From: Megascapheus bottae
Lineage: Eukaryota > Chordata > Mammalia > Rodentia > Geomyidae
DNA length: 64,000 nucleotides
NCBI GenBank assembly: GCA_024803745.1
Contig: JANJXV010001835.1
Coordinates: forward strand, 1-64,000
Direction of reading: 5' to 3'
Shown: positions 52,301 to 64,000 of the stretch, one piece after another
How positions within the stretch are numbered: the first letter of the stretch is position 1
Layout: every line of letters starts with the position of its first letter
The notes under the pieces: model-generated
Databases searched by the model: none
Told to the model about the DNA's origin: nothing
Seen by the model: only the letters and a program-made list of their open reading frames with translations
Program-made: the position numbers and the translations under genes

Positions 52301-55300
52301 CTTCACAAAACTCCATTCTGTGATTTCACACACCTCCATACTATGACTTCACACACCTCCATCTATGACTTCACACACCTCCATTCTGAGTTCACACACC
52401 TCCATTCTGTGACTTCACACACCTCCATTCTGACTTCACACACCTTCATTTTATGACTTCACAAACCTCCATTCTGTGACTTCTGACATCTCCATTCTAT
52501 GACTTCACACACATCCATTGTGACGTCACACAACTCCATTCTATGAGTTCACACATCTCCATTCTATGATTTCACACACCACCATTCTGACTTCACACAC
52601 CTCCATTCTATGACATCACAGACCTCGAATCTGTGACTTCACTCACCTCCACTCTATGATTCACACTCCTCCATTCTATGATTTCCCAAACCTCCTTTCT
52701 ATGACTTCACCCACCTCAGTCTATGAGTTCACACACCTCCATTCTGACTTCACACACCTCCATTCTGTGACTCCACACACCTCCATTCTATGACTTCACA
52801 CACCTCAATTCTATGACTTCACACACCTCCATTCTATGACTTCACACACCTCCATTCTGTGACTTCACACACCTCCATTCGTTGACATCAAAAACCACCA
52901 TTCTATGATTTCACACAAGTCCATTTTGACTTCACACACCTCCATTCTATGAGTTCACACACCTCCATTTTATGACTTCACACACCTCCATACTATGACT
53001 TCACACACCTCAATTCTATGACTTCACACACCTCCATTCTATGACTTCACACACCTCCATTCTATGACTTCACACACCTCCATTCGTTGACATAAAAAAC
53101 CACCATTCTATGACTTCACACAACTCCATTTTGACTTCACACACCTCCATTCTATGAGATCACACACCTCCACTCTATGACTTCAAACACCTTCATTCTT
53201 ACTTCACAAACATCCATTCTGTGACTTCACACACCTCCATTGTGTGACTTCACACACCTTCATTCTGACTTCACAAATATCCATTCTGTGACTTCACACA
53301 CCTCAATTCTGTGACTTCACACACCTCCATTCTGACTTCACACACCTCCAATCTATGACTTCACACACCTAAATTCTATGACTTCACACACCTCCATTGT
53401 GACTTCACACACCTCCATTCTATGAGTTCACACACCTCCATTCTGACTTCACACACCTCCATTCTTTGACTTCACACACCTGCGTTATGACTTCACACAG
53501 CTCCATTCTGTGACTTCACAAAACTCCATTCTCTGATTTCACACACCTCCATACCATGACTTCACACACCTCCATTTATGACTTCACAAACCTCCATTCT
53601 GAGTTCACACACCTCCATTCTGTGACTTCACACACCTCCATTCTGACTTCATACGACTTCATTTTATGACTTCACAAACATACATTCTGTGACTTCACAC
53701 ATCTCCTTTCTGTGACTTCACACACCTCCATTCTATGACTTCACACACCTCCATTCTATGATTTCACACACCTCCATTCTATGACTTCACACACCTCCAT
53801 TCTGTGACTTCACACACCTCCATTCTAACTTCACACCCCTCCATTCTGAGTTCACACACCTCCATTCTGACTTCACACAGCTCCATTCTATAAATTCACA
53901 CACCTCCATTCTGTGACTTCACACACCACCTTTTTGACTTCACACACATCCATTCTGTGACTTCACACACCTACATTCTGTGACTTCACACACCTCCGTT
54001 TTGACTTCACACACTTCCAATCTGTGACTTCACACACCTCCATTCTGTGACTTCACACACCTCTATTGGTTTCACTTCACACACCTCCATTCTTTGACTT
54101 CACACCCCGCCATTCCATGACTTCACAAACCTCCATTCTATGAGTTCACACACCTCCATTCTATGAGTTCACACACCTCCAATTTGACTTCACACACCTC
54201 CATTCTATGACTTCAAACACCTTCATTCTTACTTCAGAAACATCCATTCTCTGACTTCACACACCTCCATTCTATGACTTCACACAACTTCATTCTTATT
54301 TTAGAAACATCCATTCTATGACTTCACACACCTCCATTGAATGACTTCACAAACCTCCATTCTGTGACTTCACACGCTTCCATTCTATGACTTCACACAC
54401 CTCCATTCGTTGACATCAAAAACCACCATTCTATGACTTCACACAAGTCCATTTTGACTTCACACACCTCCATTCTATGAGTTCACACACCTCCATTTTA
54501 TGACTTCACACACCTCCATTCTATGACTTCACACACCTCCATTCTGTGATATCACACACCTCCAATCTCACTTCACACACCTCCATTCTGTGACTTCACA
54601 CACCTCCACTCTATGACTTCAAACACCTTCATTCTTACTTCACAAACATCCATTCTGTGACTTCACACACCTCCATTCTGTGACTTCACACAACTTCATT
54701 CTGACTTCACACACCTCCATTCTGTGACTTCATACACCTCAATTCTGTGACTTCACACACCTCCATTCTGACTTCACACACCTCCATTCTGTGACTTCAC
54801 ACACCTCCATTCTGTGACTTCACACACCTCCGTTTTGACTTCACACACTTCCATTCTGTGACTTCACACACCTCCATTCTGTGACTTCACACACCTCTAT
54901 TGTTTCACTTCACACACCTCCATTCTGTGACTTCACACACCTCCGTTTTGACTTCAAACACTTCCATTCTGTGACTTCACACACCTCCATTCTGTGACTT
55001 CACACACCTCTATTGTTTCACTTCACACACATCCATTCTTTGACTTCACACACCTCCATCTATGACTTCACACACCTCCATTCTGACTTCACACACCTTC
55101 ATTTTATGACTTCACAAGCATACATTCTGTGAATTCACACATCTCCTTTGTGTGACTTCACACACCTTCATTCTGACTTCACACACCTCCATTCTCTGAC
55201 TTCACACACCACAATTCTGTGACTTGACACACCTCAATTCTGACTTCACACACCTCCATTCTATGATTTCACACACCTCCATTCTATGACTTCACACACC

Positions 55301-58300
55301 TCCATTCTGTGACTTCCACACCTCCATTCTGACTTCACACCCCTCCATTCTGACTTCACACACCTCCATTCTGACTTCACACAGCTCCATTCTATAAATT
55401 CACACACCTCCATTCTGTGACTTCACACACCACCTTTTTGACTTCACACACATCCATTCTGTGACTCCACACACCTCAATTCTGTGACTTCACACACCTC
55501 CGTTTTGACTTCACACACTTCCAATCTGTGACTTCACACACCTCCATTCTGTGACTTCACACACCTCTATTGTTTCACTTCACACACCTCCATTCTTTGA
55601 CTTCACACCCCGCCATTCCATGACTTCACAAACCTCCATTCTATGAGTTCACACACCTCCATTCTATGAGTTCACACACCTCCAATTTGACTTCACACAC
55701 CTCCATTCTATGACTTCAAACACCTTCATTCTTACTTCAGAAACATCCATTCTCTGACTTCACACACCTCCATTCTATGACTTCACACACCTTCATTCTT
55801 ATTTTAGAAACATCCATTCTATGACTTCACACACCTCCATTGTATGACTTCACAAACCTCCATTCTGTGACTTCACACACCTCCATTCTGGGTTCACACA
55901 CCTCAATTCTGTGACTTCACACATGTCCATTCTGACTTCACACACCTCCATTGTATGACTTCACACACTTCCATTCTATGACTTCACACACCTCCATTCG
56001 TTGACATCAAACACCACCATTCTATGACTTCACACAAGTCCATTTTGACTTCACACACCTCCATTATATGAGTTCACACACCTCCATTTTATGACTTCAC
56101 ACACCTCCATTCAATGACTTCACACACCTCCATTCTATGACTTCACACACCTCCATTCTGTGATATCACACACCTCCAATCTCACTTCACACACCTCCAT
56201 TCTGTGACTTCACACACCTCCACTCTATGACTTCAAACACCTTCATTCTTACTTCACAAACATCCATTCTGTGACTTCACAGACCTCCATTCTGTGACTT
56301 CACACACCTTCATTCTGACTTCACACACCTCCATTCTGTGACTTCATACATCTCAATTCTGTGACTTCACACACCTCCATTCTGACTTCACACACCTCCA
56401 TTCTGTGACTTCACACACCTCCATTCTGTGACTTCACACACCTCCGTTTTGACTTCACACACTTCCATTCTGTGACTTCACACACCTCCATTCTGTGACT
56501 TCACACACCTCTATTGTTTCACTTCACACACCTCCATTCTGTGACTTCACACACCTCCGTTTTGACTTCACACACTTCCAATCTGTGACTTCACACACCT
56601 CCATTCTGTGACTTCACACACCTCTATTGTTTCACTTCACACACCTCCATTCTTTGACTTCACACACCTCCATTCCATGACTTCACAAACCTCCATTCTA
56701 TGAGTTCACACACCTCCATTCTATGAGTTCACACACCTCCAATTTGACTTCACACACCTCCATTCTATGACTTCACACACCTTCATTCTTACTTCAGAAA
56801 CATCCATTCTCTGACTTCACACACCTCCATTCCATGACTTCACAAACCTCCATTCTGTGACTTCACACACCTCCATTCTGCGTTCACACACCTCCTTTCT
56901 ATGACTTCACACACTTCCATTCTATGACTTCACACACCTCCTTTCTGTGACTTCACACACCTTCATTCTGACTTCACAAACCTCCATTCTGTGACTTCAC
57001 ACACCTAAATTCTGTGACTTCACACACATCCATTCTGACTTCACACCCCTCCATTCTATGACTTCACCCACCTCCATGCTGTGATTTCACACACCTCAAT
57101 TCTGTGACTTCACACACCTCTATTGTTTCACTTCACACACCTCCATTCTGTGACTTCACACACCTCCGTTTTGACTTCAAAGACTTCCATTCTGTGACTT
57201 CACACACCTCCATTCTGTGACTTCACACACCTCTATTGTTTCACTTCACACACCTCCATTCTTTGACTTCACACACCTCCATCTAGGACTTCACACACCT
57301 CCATTCTGACTTCACACACCTTCATTTTATGACTTCACAAGCATACATTCTGTGACTTCACACATCTCCTTTCTGTGACTTCACACACCTTCATTCTGAC
57401 TTCACACACCTCCATTCTCTGACTTCACACACCACAATTCTGTGACTTGACACACCTCAATTCTGACTTCACACACCTCCATTCTATGATTTCACACACC
57501 TCCATTCTATGACTTCACACACCTCCATTCTGTGACTTCACACACCTCCATTCTGACTTCACACCCCTCCATTCTGACTTCACACACCTCCATTTTGACT
57601 TCACACAGCTCCATTCTATAAATTCACACACCTCCATTCTGTGACTTCACACACCACCTTTTTGACTTCACACACATCCATTCTGTGACTCCACACACCT
57701 CCATTCTGTGACTTCACACACCTCCGTTTTGACTTCACACACTTCCAATCTGTGACTTCACACACCTCCATTCTGTGACTTCACACACCTCTATTGTTTC
57801 ACTTCACACACCTCCATTCTTTGACTTCACACCCCGCCATTCCATGACTTCACAAACCTCCATTCTATGAGTTCACACACCTCCGTTCTATGAGTTCACA
57901 CACCTCCAATTTGACTTCACACACCTCCATTCTATGACTTCAAACACCTTCATTCTTACTTCAGAAACATCCATTCTCTGACTTCACACACCTCCATTCT
58001 ATGACTTCACACACCTTCATTCTTATTTTAGAAACATCCATTCTATGACTTCACACACCTCCATTGTATGACTTCACAAACCTCCATTCTGTGACTTCAC
58101 ACACCTCCATTCTGGGTTCACACACCTCAATTCTGTGACTTCACACATGTCCATTCTGACTTCACACACTTCCATTCTATGACTTCACACACCTCCATTC
58201 GTTGACATCAAAAACCACCATTCTATGACTTCACACAAGTCCATTTTGACTTCACACACCTCCATTATATGAGTTCACACACCTCCATTTTATGACTTCA

Positions 58301-60359
58301 CACACCTCCATTCTATGACTTCACACACCTCAATTCTATGACTTCACAAACCTCCATTCTATGAGTTCACACACCTCCATTTTATTACTTCACACACCTC
58401 CATTCTATGACTTCACACACCTCAATTCTGTGATATCACACACCTCCAATCTCACTTCACATACCTCCATTCTGTGACTTCACACACCTCCACTCTATGA
58501 CTTCAAACACCTTCATTCTTACTTCACAAACATCCATTCTGTGACTTCACACACCTCCATTCTGTGACTTCACACACCTTCATTCTGACTTCACACACCT
58601 CCATTCTGTGACTTCATACACCTCAATTCTGTGACTTCACACACCTCCATTCTGACTTCACACACCTCCATTCTGTGACTTCACACACCTCCATTCTGTG
58701 ACTTCACACACCTCCGTTTTGACTTCACACACTTCCATTCTGTGACTTCACACACCTCCATTCTGTGACTTCACACACCTCTATAGTTTCACTTCACACA
58801 CCTCCATTCTGTGACTTCACACACCTCCGTTTTGACTTCACACACTTCCAATCTGTGACTTCACACACCTCCATTCTGTGACTTCACACACCTCTATTGT
58901 TTCACTTCACACACCTCCATTCTTTGACTTCACACACCTCCATTCCATGACTTCACAAACCTCCATTCTATGAGTTCACACACCTCCATTCTATGAGTTC
59001 ACACACCTCCAATTTGACTTCACACACCTCCATTCTATGACTTCACACACCTTCATTCTTACTTCAGAAACATCCATTCTCTGACTTCACACACCTCCAT
59101 TCCATGACTTCACAAACCTCCATTCTGTGACTTCACACACCTCCATTCTGCGTTCACACACCTCCTTTCTATGACTTCACACACTTCCATTCTATGACTT
59201 CACACACCTCCTTTCTGTGACTTCACACACCTTCATTCTGACTTCACACACCTCCATTCTGTGACTTCACACACCTAAATTCTGTGACTTCACACACATC
59301 CATTCTGACTTCACACCCCTCCATTCTATGACTTCACCCACCTCCATTCTGTGATTTCACACACCTCCATTTTGTGACTTACACACCTCCATTCTATGAC
59401 TTCACACACCTCCATTGTGACTTCACACACCTCCATTCTATGAGTTCACACACCTCCATTCTGACTTCACACACCTCCATTCTATGACTTCACACACCTC
59501 CGTTCTGACTTCATACATCTCCATTGTGTGACTTCACAAAACTCCATTCTGTGATTTCACACACCTCCATACTATGACTTCACACACCTCCATCTATGAC
59601 TTCACACACCTCCATTCTGAGTTCACACACCTCCATTCTGTGACTTCACACACCTCCATTCTGTGACTTCACACACCTCTATTGTTTCACTTCACACACC
59701 TCCATTCTTTGACTTCACGCCCCGCCATTCCATGACTTCACAAACCTCCATTCTATCAGTTCACACACCTCCATTCTATGAGTTCACACACCTCCAATTT
59801 GACTTCACACACCTCCATTCTATGACTTCAAACACCTTCATTCTTACTTCAGAAACATCCATTCTCTGACTTCACACACCTCCATTCTATGACTTCACAC
59901 ACCTTCATTATTACTTTAGAATCATCCATTCTATGACTTCACACACCTCCATTGTATGACTTCAGAAACCTCCATTCTGTGACTTCACACACTTCCATTC
60001 TATGACTTCACACACCTCCATTCGTTGACATCAAAAACCACCATTCTATGACTTCACAGAAGTCCATTTTGACTTGACACACCTCCATTCTATGAGTTCA
60101 CACACCTCCATTTTATGACTTCACACACCTCCATTCTATGACTTCACACACCTCAATTCTATGACTTCACACACCTCCATTCTATGAGTTCACACACCTC
60201 CATTTTATGACTTCACACACCTCCATTCTATGACTTCACACACCTCCATTCTATGATTTCAACCACCATTCTTACTTCACAAACATCCATTCTGAGACTT
60301 CACACACCTCCTTTCTGTGAGTTCACACACCTCCATTCTGACTTCACACACCTCCATTC

Positions 60360-61854
60360 TATGACTTCACACACCTCCGTTTTGACTTCACACAGCTCCA
60401 TTCTGTGACTTCACAAAACTCCATTCTGTGATTTCACACACCTCCATACTATGACTTCACACACCTCCATCTATGACTTCACACACCTCCATTCTGAGTT
60501 AACACACTTCCATTCTGTGACTTCAAACACCTCCATTCTGACTTCACACACCTTCATTTTATGACTTCAAACACCTCCATTCTATGACTTCACACACCTC
60601 CATTCTATGATTTCAACCACCATTCTTACTTCACAAACATCCATTCTGAGACTTCACACACCTCCTTTCTGTGACTTCACACACCTTCATTCTGACTTCA
60701 CACACCTCCATTCTGTGACTTCACACACCTCAATTCTATGACTTGACACACCTCCATTCTGACTTCACACAACTCCATTCTATGATTTCACACACCTCCA
60801 TTCTATGACTTAACACACCTCCATTCTGTGACATCACACACTTCCATTCTAACTTCACACCCCTCCATTGTGACTTCACACCCCTCCATTCTGACTTCAC
60901 ACAGCTCCATTCTATGAATTCACACACCTCCATTCTGTGACTTCACACACCACCTTCTTGATTTCACACACCTCCCTTCTATGACTTCACACACCTCCAT
61001 TCTGTGACTTCACACACCTCCGTTTTGACTTCACACACTTCCAATCTGTGACTTCACACACCTCCATTCTGTGACTTAACACACCTCTATTGTTTCACTT
61101 CACACACCTCCATTCTTTGACTTCACACACCTCCATTCCATGACTTCACAAACCTCCATTCTATGAGTTCACACACCTCCATTCTATGAGTTCACACACC
61201 TCCAATTTGACTTCACACACCTCCATTCTATGACTTCACACACCTTCACTCTTACTTCAGCAACATCCATTCTCTGACTTCACACACCTCCATTCCATGA
61301 CTTCACAAACCTCCATTCTGTGACTTCACACACCTCCATTCTGCGTTCACACACCTCCTTTCTATGACTTCACACACTTCCATTCTATGACTTCACACAC
61401 CTCCTTTCTGTGACTTCACACACCTTCATTCTGACTTCACACACCTCCATTCTGTGACTTCACACACCTAAATTCTGTGACTTCACACACCTCCATTCTG
61501 ACTTCACACCCCTCCATTCTATGACTTCACCCACCTCCATTCTGTGATTTCACACACCTCCATTTTGTGACTTACACACCGCCATTCTATGACTTCACAC
61601 ACCTCCATTGTGACTTCACACACCTCCATTCTATGAGTTCACACTCCTCCATTCTGACTTCACACACCTCCATTCTATGACTTCACACACCTCCGTTCTG
61701 ACTTCATACATCTCCATTGTGTGACTTCACAAAACTCCATTCTGTGATTTCACACACCTCCATACTATGACTTCACACACCTCCATCTATGACTTCACAC
61801 ACCTCCATTCTGAGTTCACACACCTCCATTCTGTGACTTCACACACCTCCATTC
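60360..61854. repeat. 1,495-bp higher-order repeat, copy 1
   Basis: The following 1,495 bp repeat it almost base for base. Markers are the AGCAACATCC unit at 61,259 and 62,754 and TGACTTCATACATC at about 61,703 and 63,198. This is the shortest and apparently youngest tandem step seen. Confidence 0.9.
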
Positions 61855-63349
61855 TATGACTTCACACACCTCCGTTCTGACTTCACACAGCTCCATTCTG
61901 TGACTTCACAAAACTCCATTCTGTGATTTCACACACCTCCATACTATGACTTCACACACCTCCATCTATGACTTCACACACCTCCATTCTGAGTTAACAC
62001 ACTTCCATTCTGTGACTTCAAACACCTCCATTCTGACTTCACACACCTTCATTTTATGACTTCAAACACCTCCATTCTATGACTTCACACACCTCCATTC
62101 TATGATTTCAACCACCATTCTTACTTCACAAACATCCATTCTGAGACTTCACACACCTCCTTTCTGTGACTTCACACACCTTCATTCTGACTTCACACAC
62201 CTCCATTCTGTGACTTCACACACCTCAATTCTATGACTTGACACACCTCCATTCTGACTTCACACAACTCCATTCTATGATTTCACACACCTCCATTCTA
62301 TGACTTAACACACCTCCATTCTGTGACATCACACACTTCCATTCTAACTTCACACCCCTCCATTGTGACTTCACACCCCTCCATTCTGACTTCACACAGC
62401 TCCATTCTATGAATTCACACACCTCCATTCTGTGACTTCACACACCACCTTCTTGATTTCACACACCTCCCTTCTATGACTTCACACACCTCCATTCTGT
62501 GACTTCACACACCTCCGTTTTGACTTCACACACTTCCAATCTGTGACTTCACACACCTCCATTCTGTGACTTAACACACCTCTATTGTTTCACTTCACAC
62601 ACCTCCATTCTTTGACTTCACACACCTCCATTCCATGACTTCACAAACCTCCATTCTATGAGTTCACACACCTCCATTCTATGAGTTCACACACCTCCAA
62701 TTTGACTTCACACACCTCCATTCTATGACTTCACACACCTTCATTCTTACTTCAGCAACATCCATTCTCTGACTTCACACACCTCCATTCCATGACTTCA
62801 CAAACCTCCATTCTGTGACTTCACACACCTCCATTCTGCGTTCACACACCTCCTTTCTATGACTTCACACACTTCCATTCTATGACTTCACACACCTCCT
62901 TTCTGTGACTTCACACACCTTCATTCTGACTTCACACACCTCCATTCTGTGACTTCACACACCTAAATTCTGTGACTTCACACACCTCCATTCTGACTTC
63001 ACACCCCTCCATTCTATGACTTCACCCACCTCCATTCTGTGATTTCACACACCTCCATTTTGTGACTTACACACCGCCATTCTATGACTTCACACACCTC
63101 CATTGTGACTTCACACACCTCCATTCTATGAGTTCACACTCCTCCATTCTGACTTCACACACCTCCATTCTATGACTTCACACACCTCCGTTCTGACTTC
63201 ATACATCTCCATTGTGTGACTTCACAAAACTCCATTCTGTGATTTCACACACCTCCATACTATGACTTCACACACCTCCATCTATGACTTCACACACCTC
63301 CATTCTGAGTTCACACACCTCCATTCTGTGACTTCACACACCTCCATTC
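61855..63349. repeat. 1,495-bp higher-order repeat, copy 2
   Basis: Adjacent tandem copy of 60,360-61,854. One visible difference is at about 63,441, where TGACATCA stands; older relatives of that unit have TGACGTCA. Confidence 0.9.
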
Positions 63350-64000
63350 TGACTTCACACACCTTCATTTTATGACTTCACAAACCTCCATTCTGTGACT
63401 TCTGACATCTCCATTCTATGACTTCACACACATCCATTGTGACATCACACAACTCCATTCTATGAGTTCACACATCTCCATTCTATGATTTCACACACCA
63501 CCATTCTGACTTCACACACCTCCATTCTATGACATCACAGACCTCGAATCTGTGACTTCACTCACCTCCACTCTATGATTCACACTCCTCCATTCTATGA
63601 TTTCCCAAACCTCCTTTCTATGACTTCACCCACCTCAGTCTATGAGTTCACACACCTCCATTCTGACTTCACACACCTCCATTCTGTGACTCCACACACC
63701 TCCATTCTATGACTTCACACACCTCAATTCTATGACTTCACACACCTCCATTCTATGACTTCACACACCTCCATTCTGTGACTTCACACACCTCCATTCG
63801 TTGACATCAAAAACCACCATTCTATGATTTCACACAAGTCCATTTTGACTTCACACACCTCCATTCTATGAGTTCACACACCTCCATTTTATGACTTCAC
63901 ACACCTCCATACTATGACTTCACACACCTCAATTCTATGACTTCACACACCTCCATTCTATGACTTCACACACCTCCATTCTATGACTTCACACACCTCC

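Larger units (their letters stand above)
24711..64000. repeat. Large satellite array, 23/21-bp monomers with higher-order repeats
   Basis: A continuous tandem array of about 39.3 kb that runs off the window. The monomer has an 18-base core, TTCACACACCTCCATTCT, followed by ATGAC or GTGAC (23-bp unit), or by GAC or GAG (21-bp unit, next core entered directly). The 23-bp consensus has 9 C and a single G, so the plus strand is almost G-free. Point variants inside units (CTTCATT, CCTTTTTG, a unit reading GTTGACATCAAAAACC) mark positions and recur at fixed distances, revealing higher-order structure. I saw no SINE, L1 or gene interrupting it. I do not recognise it as one of the named kangaroo-rat satellites, but my recall of those is limited. 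Confidence 0.98.

Noticed and set aside
35398..62428. Five nearly identical 65-codon minus-strand open frames in the satellite (35,398; 42,444; 51,312; 60,736; 62,231)
   Set aside because: Their identity is explained by block duplication of the array. The text is the translated monomer (KSEWRGVKS and similar), and the frame survives only where 21-bp units or indels keep phase. There is no start context or independent evidence of coding.
25557..63812. CENP-B box in the satellite
   Set aside because: Only TTCG (within CATTCGTTGACATC) matches. The required downstream A and CGGG are absent in every unit inspected.
24711..64000. CRISPR array
   Set aside because: Short regular repeats occur, but there are no unique spacers; units abut directly, and the window is mammalian.
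24711..64000. T-box (AGGTGTGA) or TEAD (CATTCCA) binding arrays
   Set aside because: The usual unit gives AGGTGTGT and CATTCTA, one base off in each case. Exact matches are sporadic variants, so I see no case beyond chance.

Overview
The window is mammalian nuclear DNA. It most likely comes from a heteromyid or other castorimorph rodent such as a kangaroo rat. This rests on the many copies of two related short retroposons: a tRNA/ID-like dimer (recurring words such as GTGGCTCAAGTGGTAGAG and GAGTTCAAGCCCCAGGA), and a fusion of a 7SL/Alu-B1-like left half (TAGCTACTCAGGAGGCTGAG) to that ID-like right half. The species call is inference from remembered SINE structure; the SINEs and L1s themselves are visible. 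There are no bacterial features, and no intact multi-exon gene is complete in the window.

Positions 1-24,710 are ordinary interspersed rodent sequence. A decayed stretch at 2.66-3.02 kb on the minus strand resembles the N-terminal REM domain of RALGDS-family exchange factors. Positions 0.3-2.0 kb hold unidentified, coding-like but frameshifted minus-strand sequence. Positions 4.4-10.4 kb are mostly unassigned, with scattered SINEs. At 10.45-11.33 kb lies an L1 fragment in two opposed halves. From 15.0 to 11.7 kb on the minus strand is a KRAB zinc-finger locus: a clean 127-bp KRAB A exon, a clean 90-bp KRAB B exon, and a degenerate C2H2 array with broken linkers. Positions 17.77-19.9 kb carry the 5' half of a minus-strand L1, and 21.29-24.71 kb carry the 3' half of a minus-strand L1. 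Between these L1 halves sits a 1.37-kb segment (19.91-21.29 kb) that is an inverted copy of 3.03-4.38 kb.

Positions 24,711-64,000 (39.3 kb, running off the window) are one uninterrupted tandem satellite. Its monomer is an 18-base core, TTCACACACCTCCATTCT, plus a 5-base (ATGAC/GTGAC) or 3-base (GAC or GAG) joiner, giving mixed 23- and 21-bp units. The array has higher-order copies at several offsets (1,495; 2,627; 2,945; about 3,496; 7,046; 8,868; 9,424 bp). I saw no SINE, L1 or gene in it, and one strand is nearly G-free. It starts abruptly inside L1 ORF2 sequence. This satellite, its layered amplification history and its edge with the L1-scarred duplication are the most notable parts of the window.
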